Below are positions 15,748 through 24,369 of a DNA stretch of 36,974 nt, one piece after another. The stretch's first letter is position 1; every line of letters begins with the position of its first letter. Made by a program: the position numbers and the translations under genes. The DNA comes from Gemmatimonadota bacterium (GTDB lineage: Bacteria > Gemmatimonadota > Gemmatimonadetes > Gemmatimonadales > Gemmatimonadaceae): positions 5,258 to 42,231 of the forward strand of contig PMYN01000119.1 of the NCBI GenBank assembly GCA_003171215.1, in the 5' to 3' direction. The notes under the pieces are model-generated. The model was not told where the DNA came from. It did not search any database and worked only from the letters and a program-made list of their open reading frames with translations.

Positions 15748-18258
15748 TCACCCGCACTCGGAAAACCCGCACACATGGCACTTCGCGCACCCCTCGGCGA
15801 ACTCGAGCTGCGATCCGCAGTCCGGGCAGGTGCCGATGAAGGCTTCGCCGCCGTTGCCCGACGCCTCGAACATGGCCGACTGCTCCAATGCACCAGTCGA
15901 CGAGCGCACCTTCACGCTCTCCGGCTTCAGCGTCATCTCCGGCTGAATCGCCTGGATCCCGGCGCTGGAGGTGAGCAGCTCCTGCTGCACTCCCTGCTTC
16001 ATCTTCATCCATTCTTCGAGCGCGAGGCCGATCGCGTCCGGAACCGACATGACCTTGTTCGGTCCGAGTCCGACCGCGCGATCCGACGAGATCCCGCGCA
16101 GCTGACGGTGCAGCGCCTGGACCGAGATCCCCGAGCGCAGCGCGAGCGACATCAGGCGGCCGATCGCTTCGGCATCCGCCATCGCACTTCCACCGGCCTT
16201 GCCGAGATTGATGAACACCTCGAACGGCTGGCCCTTGTCGTCTTCGGTGATGTGCACGAACATCACGCCGAGCGGCGTCTCTTTCCTGATCGACGTCGAA
16301 CGGAGCGTATCCGGGCGCGCGCGCTTTTGCCGGCGCTGCAGATTCTCCGCCTGCTCGTCGAACAGGAGTTTCTTGAGCTGGCCGATCTCCGCGTCCTTTT
16401 CCATGATCGCGCTGTGAAGATCGGCGACTTCCACGCGGGACTCGCCGGTCTTCCCACGCTCGGCCGCGGCGGCTTCCGTCGCGCCCGTCGAGAGCACCTG
16501 GTTGTCGCGCGAGCCGTCGCGATAGACCGTGACACCCTTGCAGTGCGACTTGTACGCGAGCTCGTAGATCGCGCGCACGTCTTCCTGCGTCGCGGTGTGC
16601 GCGAAGTTCGTGGTCTTCGAAATGGCCGAGTCGCAATGCTCCTGGAACGCCGCCTGCATGCGGATGTGCCATTCGGGCGCGATCGCGTTCGCCGTGACGA
16701 ACACGCGCTGCCACTTGCCGGGCACCTCGGGGAAGCCGATGTGGCCTTCCTTCGCGATGCGCGCCATGAGCTCGTCGCTGTACCAGCCCTCGCGCTTCGC
16801 GATGGCCGTGAAGTCTTCGTTCACGTCCGGCATCTGCACGCCGGCCTGGTTGCGCATGAACGCGACGGCGAACAGCGGCTCGAGACCGCTCGAGCAGCCG
16901 GCGATGATGGAGATCGTTCCCGTCGGAGCGACGGTGGTGACGTTGCAGTTGCGCAGCATCTGCAACGGGCGGATCCGGGCGCCCGAAGCATCGCGTGCGC
17001 ACGTGGCATCCGGCCCCCAGATGCTCTGCGCCCACTCGGGGAACGCGCCGCGATCCGTCGCGAGGCGCTCGCTTTCCTTCTTTCCCTCGACATCGAGGAA
17101 CTCCATCACCTTCTTGCCGAACGCGACTCCTTCAGGGCTGTCATACGGAATGCCGAGGCGCACGAGCGCGTCGGCGAAGCCCATCACGCCGAGTCCGATG
17201 CGGCGAATGCGCTTCGCGAGCGCGTCGATCTCCGGCAGCGGGTACTTGTTGACGTCGATGATGTTGTCGAGGAAGTGCGTGGACAGATGGATGTCCTTCG
17301 CGAACGAATCCCAGTCGACCACGCCATCGTTGACGTAGTAACCGACGTTGACCGAGCCGAGGTTGCACACGTCGTACGGGAGCAGCGGCTGCTCGCCGCA
17401 CGGGTTCGTCGCCTCGTAGGCGCCGAGGTGCGGAACCGGATTGTAACGGTTCGCCTCGTCGATGAAGAACACGCCGGGCTCGCCCGTGCGCCACGCGCCG
17501 ACGAGCATCTTGTCCCAGACGTCCTTTGCGTGCATCCGGCCCGTCACCTTCTTGCTGACGGGATCCACGAGATCGTATTCGCCGTCGACTTCGAGCGCCT
17601 TCATGAAGGCGTCGGTGACACCGACGGAAATGTTGAAGTTCACGATCTGCGTGAGATCTTCCTTGCAGGCGATGAAGTCGAGAATGTCCGGATGATCGAC
17701 GCGCAGGATTCCCATGTTCGCGCCGCGACGGGTTCCGCCCTGTTTAACGGCGTCGGTGCTCGCGTCGTAGAGCTTCATGAAGCTCACAGGGCCGCTCGCG
17801 ACACCGGTCGTCGAGCGCACCATCGAACCCTTCCCGCGAAGACGCGAGAACGAGAACCCGGTACCGCCGCCGCTCTGATGGATGAGCGCCATCGAGCGCA
17901 GCGTGTCGTAAATGCCGGCGTGTCCATTGCTCAGCGCATCGTCGACCGGCAGCACGAAGCACGCCGAAAGCTGGCCGAGCGGACGGCCGGCGTTCATGAG
18001 GGTCGGTGAGTTCGGCTCGAACCGGCGCTGGGTCATCAGCGCGTAGAACGTCGCTGCCGTTGCCGAGACCTGTTCGTCTGTAGCCCCGTATCGCCTGTCG
18101 GCCTCCGCCACCACCGTGGCCACTCGCCAGAACATGTCCTCCGGCGTCTCTACCGGCTTGCCTGTCTTGTCCTTGACGAGGTAGCGCTTCTCGAGAACGG
18201 TGCGGGCGTTGCTGCTCAGCGACGCGAGCGTGGTGGTGGGGGTGGCAGGCAGCGGCAT
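15748..18258 (-). CDS. nrdJ: Class II (adenosylcobalamin-dependent) ribonucleoside-diphosphate reductase
   Basis: A protein of 836 residues that reduces ribonucleotides to deoxyribonucleotides in the cytoplasm using a radical from adenosylcobalamin. The catalytic loop TNPCGEQPLLPYDVCNLGS is present: Asn285, Cys287 (thiyl radical) and Glu289, with Cys298 pairing with Cys100 in LSACFVLP as the redox couple; the 11-residue spacing between Cys287 and Cys298 is as in the class. An APTGTIS loop binds phosphate. The region about 615-650 is a predicted coiled coil (IMEKDAEIGQLKKLLFDEQ) inserted before the C-terminal domain. The end CPDCG...CAKCHVCGFSECG holds six Cys, including a zinc-ribbon and the redox-shuttle pair. 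ATG 18258 has GGAGA 7 nt upstream. No other reductase class is encoded in the window, and it does not need oxygen, suiting life across oxygen gradients. Confidence 0.96.
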   Translation of the reverse strand: MPLPATPTTTLASLSSNARTVLEKRYLVKDKTGKPVETPEDMFWRVATVVAEADRRYGATDEQVSATAATFYALMTQRRFEPNSPTLMNAGRPLGQLSACFVLPVDDALSNGHAGIYDTLRSMALIHQSGGGTGFSFSRLRGKGSMVRSTTGVASGPVSFMKLYDASTDAVKQGGTRRGANMGILRVDHPDILDFIACKEDLTQIVNFNISVGVTDAFMKALEVDGEYDLVDPVSKKVTGRMHAKDVWDKMLVGAWRTGEPGVFFIDEANRYNPVPHLGAYEATNPCGEQPLLPYDVCNLGSVNVGYYVNDGVVDWDSFAKDIHLSTHFLDNIIDVNKYPLPEIDALAKRIRRIGLGVMGFADALVRLGIPYDSPEGVAFGKKVMEFLDVEGKKESERLATDRGAFPEWAQSIWGPDATCARDASGARIRPLQMLRNCNVTTVAPTGTISIIAGCSSGLEPLFAVAFMRNQAGVQMPDVNEDFTAIAKREGWYSDELMARIAKEGHIGFPEVPGKWQRVFVTANAIAPEWHIRMQAAFQEHCDSAISKTTNFAHTATQEDVRAIYELAYKSHCKGVTVYRDGSRDNQVLSTGATEAAAAERGKTGESRVEVADLHSAIMEKDAEIGQLKKLLFDEQAENLQRRQKRARPDTLRSTSIRKETPLGVMFVHITEDDKGQPFEVFINLGKAGGSAMADAEAIGRLMSLALRSGISVQALHRQLRGISSDRAVGLGPNKVMSVPDAIGLALEEWMKMKQGVQQELLTSSAGIQAIQPEMTLKPESVKVRSSTGALEQSAMFEASGNGGEAFIGTCPDCGSQLEFAEGCAKCHVCGFSECG

Positions 18259-18638
18259 TCCGACTTCTCCAACGGGGTGAGCTTATGAAATCTATGACGG
18301 GGGGAGCTTTGGTCGGGCCGTTCCGGTGGAGCCAGAGCCAAGGGGGATGAAGCTATGGGCAGTCGTGAGTCCGCGCCATAAGGACGTAACTTCTTACAAA
18401 TCAATCACTTGAAAGCGCAAAGTCACAGATCGGTGACGCCGGTGTCGATGAACATGAAAACATGGATTCCGGCCGCGATGACTCGATTCCAGCCGTGATG
18501 ACCGGGGGGACGGAAGAGTATGCCCTTCGGGACCGCTTCGCCAGTGGCTTGCTCGCTCGCACGTCACTCGTTAGCCGCCTTAAGCGACGAGGAAGCGGGC
18601 ACGGGGTAACGTCACGAAAAGGAGAGGGGAGGGACGAG

Positions 18639-18849
18639 AATCGACCCGATGCGGAATGCGGAAGAGGAATGGGGACGCGGGGTCGAGAGATGAGACGTGA
18701 GTAGAGATGAGACGTGAGTTCGGATACGGAATGCGAAAAGGGCGCGTCCGCGAAAGGTCGCGCCCTTCTCATCTCTCCCCGCTCACTCGCCACTCCCGTC
18801 TACACCCCGCATCCCGCATTCCTCTTCCGCACTCCGCATCGGGTCGAAT
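18639..18849. repeat. Long mosaic inverted repeat with central hairpin
   Basis: The outer arms 18639-18675 and 18813-18849 pair over about 37 nt with only a few mismatches; the arm contains TCGACCCGATGCGG and GCGGAAGAGGAATG. Inside are AGAGATGAG (18703-18711) matched by CTCATCTCT (18768-18776) and a central 9-nt stem hairpin. A further copy of the CCCCGCATCCCGCAT motif lies outside the right arm at 18870-18884. The whole could fold into one long stem. Confidence 0.75.
18736..18767 (-). terminator. Probable terminator of the carbonic anhydrase operon
   Basis: Arms AAGGGCGCG (18738-18746) and CGCGCCCTT (18759-18767) form a perfect 9-nt stem with a 12-nt loop. Read on the minus strand, the stem is followed by a short T run (TTTT, 18739-18736). 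It lies 122 nt past the carbonic anhydrase stop, at the centre of the mosaic inverted repeat. Confidence 0.6.
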
Positions 18850-18889
18850 CTCCCCACTCCTGTCTCCACCCCGCATCCCGCATCCGTCC

Positions 18890-19384
18890 TTATCGGTGCC
18901 GCGGAAACTCGCCGGCCCGATGCCGCTGCTGCATCTCCACGTACGAAAGGTGCCCGTTCGCGAGCCGGGCGCGCTGCTCGGGGTTCAGCGTCCTCACCAC
19001 CTTGCCCGGAACGCCGAGCACCAGGCTGTCGGGCGGAATCACGGTGCCTTCCGATACCACGGCGCCGGCGCCGATCAGGCTCCCCCGCCCCACGACGACC
19101 TTGTTCAGCACCACCGCGCCCATCCCGATCAGCACATCGTCCTGCACGAGCGCGCCGTGCACGATCGCCCTGTGCCCGATCGTCACGCGCTTGCCGATGA
19201 TGCACGGGATTCCTTCCTCGCAGTGCAGCACCGCTCCATCCTGCACGTTGCTGTCCTCGCCGACCTCGATGCGATCAACGTCGCCGCGCAGCACCGCGGT
19301 GGGCCAGACGCTCGCGCGCGCACCGAGGTGCACGTCGCCGATGACTACCGCGGTCTCATGTATGAACGCCGTCGGATCTATCAT
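18890..19384 (-). CDS. Gamma-class carbonic anhydrase family protein
   Basis: A protein of 164 residues with left-handed beta-helix hexapeptide repeats along most of its length (VVIGDVHLGARASVWPTAVL, LIGMGAVVLNKVVVG). The three zinc-binding histidines are conserved with correct spacing: His54 in GAVLHCEEG, His71 and His76 in TIGHRAIVHG. Members form trimers with metal sites between subunits; some hydrate carbon dioxide, others, like PaaY or YrdA relatives, act on CoA thioesters or have no clear activity. It is cytoplasmic, with no signal. ATG 19384 is the only reasonable in-frame start although no ribosome site is seen. It follows the barrel-protease gene by 71 nt on the same strand and may share its transcript. 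Confidence 0.9.
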   Translation of the reverse strand: MIDPTAFIHETAVVIGDVHLGARASVWPTAVLRGDVDRIEVGEDSNVQDGAVLHCEEGIPCIIGKRVTIGHRAIVHGALVQDDVLIGMGAVVLNKVVVGRGSLIGAGAVVSEGTVIPPDSLVLGVPGKVVRTLNPEQRARLANGHLSYVEMQQRHRAGEFPRHR

Positions 19385-19455
19385 GAAGGTGTTGTTGAAA
19401 ATCTGACCATGGAAAACTGACGACCGAAAACCGTTGACTCGTTCTTCGCGGCCGG

Positions 19456-22434
19456 TCAAAACGCGAGACCCAGCGCGAAGTACACGACGACGTTCCCTCC
19501 CCCAAAATACTGACGCCCCGCCAACGGCGTCGCCATGCCGAAACGAAACGTGTACGGCACGTCGTACTCGAACGCGGTATCGAGATGCAGCTCGGCACCC
19601 GCGCTCGCCATCCAGTCGTGCGGCGTCCCGTCGGGGCAGAGCACGGACGCCGTGAGCCCGTACGGACACCACGCGCTCGCCGCGTCGGCGAACACGATGG
19701 CGCTCACACGCTGCAGGAACACCGGGAGCATCTTCAGTCCCGCCGCCGGCACGGCGATCGGCGCGCGATACTCGAGGTTCGCCCCGAGCGCGCGCGTCCC
19801 CTGCTGCACTCCGGCGGGAAACCCGCGGACAAAAAATGTTCGCTGCGGATCGCCGAGCGTGACGCCGGGCGCGATGCTCAGCGTCGATCCGCTGATACCG
19901 CCCGCCTTGAGTTCGTCGGTGGCCTTCTCGTCTTCCCAGCCGGCCGCGACCCGAAATGCCAGCACGTGGTGCGCGAACCCCGGCAAGTCGAGCGACTTGA
20001 ATGCCGACGCCACACCGATCACGCTCGTGCTTCGCGTGGCCGTCGGATCGTCCGCCAGCCAGCGCTGCCTCGCCGACATGGCAAGCTGTATTCCGTCCTC
20101 CGGCGAGATCGCGAGAGCCGGCCGGCGCGCATTGCTCCATCCCGCGTTCACGAAGAAGGCAGGATACGCGTACACCGTCGTGAATCCCGTGTCGAGCTTC
20201 GCAATCAAGGACCGCGGCTCGGTTCGGTAATCCTGCCACTCCGTCTCCACGCCCACCGAGAGGTACGCGTTCGACGTGACCCGCGGCCGCAAACCCGTGA
20301 GCGCGACGTCGACGATCCTGCGCCGGCGCGCAATCGTGCCGGCGGGGATCTTCGTTCCGGCCGAATTCGTGCCGACGATGGTCCCATGCTCCCAGTCCTC
20401 CTGCGTCGTCACGCCGAGCACCGGATTGCCGAACCCGGCGTACTGGTACGAGAAGTTCCAGTTCGGCTCCTGGTGACGCGGCTCGTACGTCAGCTGCAGT
20501 TCGTAGTCGTGACGGCCGATTACGTCGCTTCCACTCGTAAGGAAGCCGAACATCGGGCGGCGGTCGTCGCTCTGCTCGAGCGCGGGAAGCCAGTAGCGCG
20601 GCAGCATCGACCGAAACGGCGAGTACGATCGCGCCGGCGCGCTGACCGTGACGCTCGTGTCGCGCCGCGACTTCGCCAGCACACTGGTGGAATCCGCCGC
20701 GGGAAAGGCTCCCTGCGCCGGAACGAGCGCCACGTGGAACCCGTCGCCCCTGTAATGCAGCGTCGCGAGCTGCGTGCCGTCGGGACTCGGCTCGTTCTCG
20801 AACAGCCCCGTCGCGGATTCCGCGATGCGCACGAGCGAACCGTCTGAGACGGTCGCGCGATAAAGCGCCGACCGCCCGCTGCGATCGCTCGTGAAATAGA
20901 TCATGCGATCGTCCGCGGCCCAGCTCGGCGCGTTGTTCACGGCGTGCGCGTGCCCGACCGTCTTGATCACGCGGCCGGCGGCGTCGAGAATCACGATCTC
21001 GGTCTCTGCGCCATGCGTCCATCGCGTCGCCGCGATGCGCGTGCCGTCGTGCGACCACCGCGGCTCCGACCAGACTGTGTCGGGGCTCGAACTCGTCAGC
21101 GGAAATATCTCGACCGAGGCGCCCGACACTCTCACGTGCACGAGCCGGTCCGCGCCCGGCGTCACCTGCACGGCGACGACGTCAACGTCGCCCGAGCTCC
21201 GGTCCCGCGCCGGGCCTGCCGGCATCGCGTCCGGCTGCATGAGGCGCGCGCCGTTCGTCAGCCGCCGTGTCTTTCCATCCTTCTCGAGGTAGAGATCGTT
21301 GCGGAGCGTGTACGGATCGACGAAATCCGCTTCGGCAAACACGCGCGCGCCGTTCTTCAGCGGTGACGTGATGTCGAGCGTCTTCCGCACGGCGAGAAGC
21401 CTTGGCTGGCCGCCCGTCGTCGCCACCTCACGCAGCGCGGGAAGCGAACGACCGTCGTCGTTGGCGTACGCGATGTGACCCGGATCGATCCATCGAAGAC
21501 GCTCCGCGGTCCATCCATGACCGGTGATGTCGCGAATGGGCGTGCTCTTCGCGGCGAGCGAGAACGCGTTGCGGCGGATGGAGTCGGTCCACACGCGCCA
21601 CGCGTTGTCGAACGACACGCCGAATCCGCGCTTCGCGTTCGCGTTGAGCAGAAAGGGAATCGTGCGCCCCGCGCTCACGTCCACGAAGTCGCGCATCGTC
21701 GCGGGCCCCTGCGTGCGCGCGACGAAGTCCATCAGGAGCGATCCGTACGCGTACGCCACTTGTCCGAGCGGATAGCTCAGGGTCGACGCCGACAGCGCGT
21801 TCAGCGCGGGCGTGACGCTGTCGAGCGCCTGCGCGCGCACGACCATCGCGTGGTCGGTGCCGACGATGCGGCCCGAGCCGGTGAGCCGCGACTCGTAGTA
21901 GACGGCAATCCCCTCGTCGAGCCAACTCGGCGTATACAGGTTCGGGAAGAGGAACGGGTTGCGGCCGAGCACGTATTGCGCCGCACGCCACCAGCCGGCC
22001 GTGCGGTCGAGATGGAAGATGTGGGTGAGCTCGTGCGTCACGACGAGGTCGATCCAGTCGTCGAGAAAACTCAGCGACGTCGCGTCGACCGTCGGGCGCG
22101 CGTAGATGACGATGCGATTCGTCGGGAAGACCGTCGCGTACCCGTTCGAGACGTCGAGATTGTCGCCGATCGTGAGATCGATCGGACCGCGCGGTTCATG
22201 CAGTTCCTTCGCGAGGCGGCCGTACGCGCGCTCGATGCTGCCGGCGGCGCGGCGCGCGACCGGCTCGAGTCCCGGCGCGAAGTTGATGTGAAAATGTTCG
22301 GTGGCGATCGTCCGCCAGTGCAGGTCGGGCGCGACCTGCGCGTGCGAAGCGGACGCGACGAAGACCGTGCAGAACAGGATCGCGTACAGCGCGCGCACCG
22401 CGAGCGCCGGCCAGCGGCGGAGAAGGACCGTCAC
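19456..22434 (-). CDS. Peptidase-MA-like protease fused to TolB-like propeller and Omp85-like barrel
   Basis: A protein of 992 residues. A signal peptide ends near SASHAQ (residue 32). The N-terminal domain has a gluzincin site: HELTH (His134, Glu135, His138) with Glu174 in WLDEGIAVYYE as the third ligand, as in the peptidase-MA-like families. From about 300 to 610 are WD40/TolB-like repeats (EPRWSHDGTRIAATRW, PSWAADDRMIYFTSDRSG, NEPSPDGTQLATLHY). The last about 380 residues look like an outer-membrane barrel, with the VRGF motif at 869-872 as in the L6 loop of Omp85 proteins and a terminal strand VVYFALGLAF ending in Phe. So a protease is probably held at the outer membrane. GTG 22434 overlaps the amidase stop by 4 nt. 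Substrates are unknown. Confidence 0.85.
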   Translation of the reverse strand: MTVLLRRWPALAVRALYAILFCTVFVASASHAQVAPDLHWRTIATEHFHINFAPGLEPVARRAAGSIERAYGRLAKELHEPRGPIDLTIGDNLDVSNGYATVFPTNRIVIYARPTVDATSLSFLDDWIDLVVTHELTHIFHLDRTAGWWRAAQYVLGRNPFLFPNLYTPSWLDEGIAVYYESRLTGSGRIVGTDHAMVVRAQALDSVTPALNALSASTLSYPLGQVAYAYGSLLMDFVARTQGPATMRDFVDVSAGRTIPFLLNANAKRGFGVSFDNAWRVWTDSIRRNAFSLAAKSTPIRDITGHGWTAERLRWIDPGHIAYANDDGRSLPALREVATTGGQPRLLAVRKTLDITSPLKNGARVFAEADFVDPYTLRNDLYLEKDGKTRRLTNGARLMQPDAMPAGPARDRSSGDVDVVAVQVTPGADRLVHVRVSGASVEIFPLTSSSPDTVWSEPRWSHDGTRIAATRWTHGAETEIVILDAAGRVIKTVGHAHAVNNAPSWAADDRMIYFTSDRSGRSALYRATVSDGSLVRIAESATGLFENEPSPDGTQLATLHYRGDGFHVALVPAQGAFPAADSTSVLAKSRRDTSVTVSAPARSYSPFRSMLPRYWLPALEQSDDRRPMFGFLTSGSDVIGRHDYELQLTYEPRHQEPNWNFSYQYAGFGNPVLGVTTQEDWEHGTIVGTNSAGTKIPAGTIARRRRIVDVALTGLRPRVTSNAYLSVGVETEWQDYRTEPRSLIAKLDTGFTTVYAYPAFFVNAGWSNARRPALAISPEDGIQLAMSARQRWLADDPTATRSTSVIGVASAFKSLDLPGFAHHVLAFRVAAGWEDEKATDELKAGGISGSTLSIAPGVTLGDPQRTFFVRGFPAGVQQGTRALGANLEYRAPIAVPAAGLKMLPVFLQRVSAIVFADAASAWCPYGLTASVLCPDGTPHDWMASAGAELHLDTAFEYDVPYTFRFGMATPLAGRQYFGGGNVVVYFALGLAF

Positions 22435-24317
22435 TGCCTGGCCGCGAACGAGCGGAAGTATTCTTCGAGGCCGTCGACGATTCCCGCGGCGTATCGTTTC
22501 TGGAAACTCTCGTCGCGAAGCGCCGCTTCCTGCTCAGGGACGATCAGGAACGCTCCCTCGCAGAGAATCGCCGGCATCCAGCTCTGCCGCACGACCGCGA
22601 GGTTGTCGTAGTTGATGCCCATATCGGGGAGCCCGATCCGGCGCACGAGCCCGCGCTGCACGGCGCGTGCGAGCGGTTCGGCCTGATCGAAGAAGAAGTA
22701 GGTGTTGGTGCCGTTTCTCGTGCGATACGGATTGACGCCGTCGGGATATGCGTTGAGATGAACGCTGACGAATGCTTCCGCGCTTGCGCGGCGGGCCGAG
22801 ATGGGGCGGTCGCCGAGCGGAACGGGGGCGCGCGTGGTGCGCGTCATGATGACCGTGGCGCCCCTGGCCTCGAGCATGGCGCGCAGCTGCTGTGCGACCG
22901 CGAGCACCGCGTCGCCCTCGTACAATCCGGTCGGGCCGGTCGAGCCGATCGGCGGATGTCCGGGATCGACGGCTATCACGCGGCCCGCGAGCGGGCGCGC
23001 TGCGTCGACGGTCGGCGCGTGCCGCACGCGCAGCACGAACGCTCCGCGATCCCACAGTGCGAGCCAGCCGAACGCCTGCTGGCGGAGGTGCACCGTGAAG
23101 CGAACGCGGTCTGACGACGCTTGTTCCCAGGTCACGTCGCGAACGGTGGGATCGTTCGTGGCGAAGTTCACGATGTCGACGTTGGAGACTGTACCGTAGA
23201 GGGTCAGGATGAGCGCATCCCCATTTACCTCTACCTGATAGGCCGGCTTCTCCGTCACCGGAATGCGGAGGTCGGTGAATTGCTCGTTGGAGACCACCCG
23301 CGAGTTGGACGCCGTGCGCCGCGGACGCGAGGCAGCCGGGTCGACGAATTGGACGGCCTTCTGGTCGACCCATGCCTCGAGCTGCGCGTCGAGCCGGACG
23401 CGGTACGAAGTTCCGCGCATTCCGGTGAGTTCCAGGACGGTGCCCGGAAAAAGGAGCCACTTGTACGTGCCGTTGGGCGTCGGGCGCAGGATGCTCACCT
23501 GGTCGGTGTCGCTGGCCGCATCGACATCGGCGTTCAGCAGCGAGACATAGCGGCTGGGCGCCGCGTCCATCGCCACGACCGCGGCCGTCTGAACGGTGAC
23601 CGAATCGCGACCGCGGCGCACGACGATGGTTCCGGCGTGCGCGAGTTCGCGCGCATTCACATCCGTGCTCCATGTGACGCCCGCACCGTGGATCAGCGGA
23701 CGCGAAGTTCCATCCCCCTCTTGCAGCAAGACGTTCGCGTTCGCAGGCGCCCGGACCGAGACGCGCACGCGTTCGTCGCCGCGCAGTCCGACCGTTCCCG
23801 ATGGTGTCACGCTGCCCGGGTCGACCGCGAGAGGTCCGGTGTCGGGGAGCGGCATGGGAAGAGGTCGGAGCGAAACCGGAACCGTCGCGTCCACGCTGAA
23901 CTCTCCCTTCACCGCGCGCAGCTCATATCGGGGAGCGTCGCCCGACGGCACCGGCAACCAGGCGAGAAACGCACCGTTAGGCAGGACCGGGACCTCGAAT
24001 CCGTCGATCATCAGGTGCGCCGCGCCGGAGCCGGTGGATCCGAAAATGAAGTTCGAGTCGCGAACGGTCAGTACCTGCTTAGGAGCCGGGTATACGACAC
24101 GTAGATTCAGTGGACCATCCACGGTCGGAATGGGCGGCAGCGAGGGAGCGGTCACCGGGACGTCCGTGGTTGCCGATCGAGCCGGCGCGCCGGCAGGGGC
24201 GGCGGCTGGCGGGACGGGGGCGGCAGCCGGGGGAGGAGCGAGCACGGGCTCCGGCGCCCGCGAACAGGCAACCAGAACTACGAGCGCCGTGGCTCGACAA
24301 AGTGGTGCCAGTCGCAT
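22431..24317 (-). CDS. N-acetylmuramoyl-L-alanine amidase, lipoprotein (Amidase_3)
   Basis: A protein of 628 residues that would cut the amide bond between MurNAc and the stem peptide. The N-terminus is a lipoprotein signal with lipobox LVAC, so Cys18 is lipidated and the enzyme anchored to a membrane. A Pro/Ala-rich linker (20-60) follows, then beta-rich domains of unclear identity, including an SH3-like part (about 285-325) and an AMIN-like part (about 345-430). The Amidase_3 core is at about 445-625 with the zinc ligands His454 in AVDPGHPP, Glu467 in LYEGDAV and His520 in FVSVHLNA, plus catalytic Glu587 in LCEGAF. It is the first gene of an operon with the barrel protease, overlapping it by 4 nt (GTGA). 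Both act in the envelope. A -10-like TATAGT lies just before its ATG. Confidence 0.93.
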   Translation of the reverse strand: MRLAPLCRATALVVLVACSRAPEPVLAPPPAAAPVPPAAAPAGAPARSATTDVPVTAPSLPPIPTVDGPLNLRVVYPAPKQVLTVRDSNFIFGSTGSGAAHLMIDGFEVPVLPNGAFLAWLPVPSGDAPRYELRAVKGEFSVDATVPVSLRPLPMPLPDTGPLAVDPGSVTPSGTVGLRGDERVRVSVRAPANANVLLQEGDGTSRPLIHGAGVTWSTDVNARELAHAGTIVVRRGRDSVTVQTAAVVAMDAAPSRYVSLLNADVDAASDTDQVSILRPTPNGTYKWLLFPGTVLELTGMRGTSYRVRLDAQLEAWVDQKAVQFVDPAASRPRRTASNSRVVSNEQFTDLRIPVTEKPAYQVEVNGDALILTLYGTVSNVDIVNFATNDPTVRDVTWEQASSDRVRFTVHLRQQAFGWLALWDRGAFVLRVRHAPTVDAARPLAGRVIAVDPGHPPIGSTGPTGLYEGDAVLAVAQQLRAMLEARGATVIMTRTTRAPVPLGDRPISARRASAEAFVSVHLNAYPDGVNPYRTRNGTNTYFFFDQAEPLARAVQRGLVRRIGLPDMGINYDNLAVVRQSWMPAILCEGAFLIVPEQEAALRDESFQKRYAAGIVDGLEEYFRSFAARQ

Positions 24318-24325
24318 GCGCGAAA

Positions 24326-24331
24326 ACTATA
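24326..24331 (-). promoter_or_regulatory. Candidate -10 box of the amidase gene
   Basis: TATAGT on the minus strand differs from the consensus at one base. Its distance to ATG 24317 (8 nt) would place the transcript start at or within 2 nt of the start codon, which predicts a leaderless or nearly leaderless messenger. No -35 box is visible at 16-18 nt. Confidence 0.35.
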
Positions 24332-24369
24332 GTGGTGGCGTTCGACTGGCCGCTACCCGAACCCCGGTC

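Larger units (their letters stand above)
18259..18889. other. 631-nt intergenic region between carbonic anhydrase and nrdJ genes
   Basis: No protein gene is credible here; short open frames have no family match or ribosome site. The nrdJ-proximal part (18280-18430) is AT-richer than the surroundings and should hold the nrdJ promoter, but I see only weak hexamers such as TTGATT with a 17-nt gap to TTATGG on the minus strand. At 18465-18502 an 18-nt imperfect direct repeat occurs twice with a 20-nt period (GATTCCGGCCGCGATGAC and GATTCCAGCCGTGATGAC), a possible regulator site. At 18688-18702 and 18705-18719, AGATGAGACGTGAGT occurs twice. The 18639-18849 section is a mosaic inverted repeat described separately. 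Confidence 0.6.

Noticed and set aside
15775-18009. A 744-residue open frame on the + strand opposite nrdJ
   Set aside because: It is rich in Arg, His, Ala and Asp with no domain or signal and results from the high GC content of the well-recognised nrdJ gene on the other strand.
18259-18560. Cobalamin riboswitch upstream of nrdJ
   Set aside because: A GCCACTGG string on the minus strand (near 18541) recalls the B12 box, but the GGTG/GGGAA core elements and paired stems are not found around it.
18401-18793. Small open frames in the carbonic anhydrase-nrdJ gap
   Set aside because: They cross the inverted repeat, change composition along their length, have no ribosome site and no known pattern.
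19585-20847. Long + strand open frame opposite the barrel protease
   Set aside because: Composition is typical of an antisense frame in GC-rich DNA, with no motif; the minus-strand protein has clear domains.
22758-24104. Overlapping + strand frames opposite the amidase
   Set aside because: No recognisable domain, and Arg/Asp/His-rich; the amidase has all its zinc ligands.
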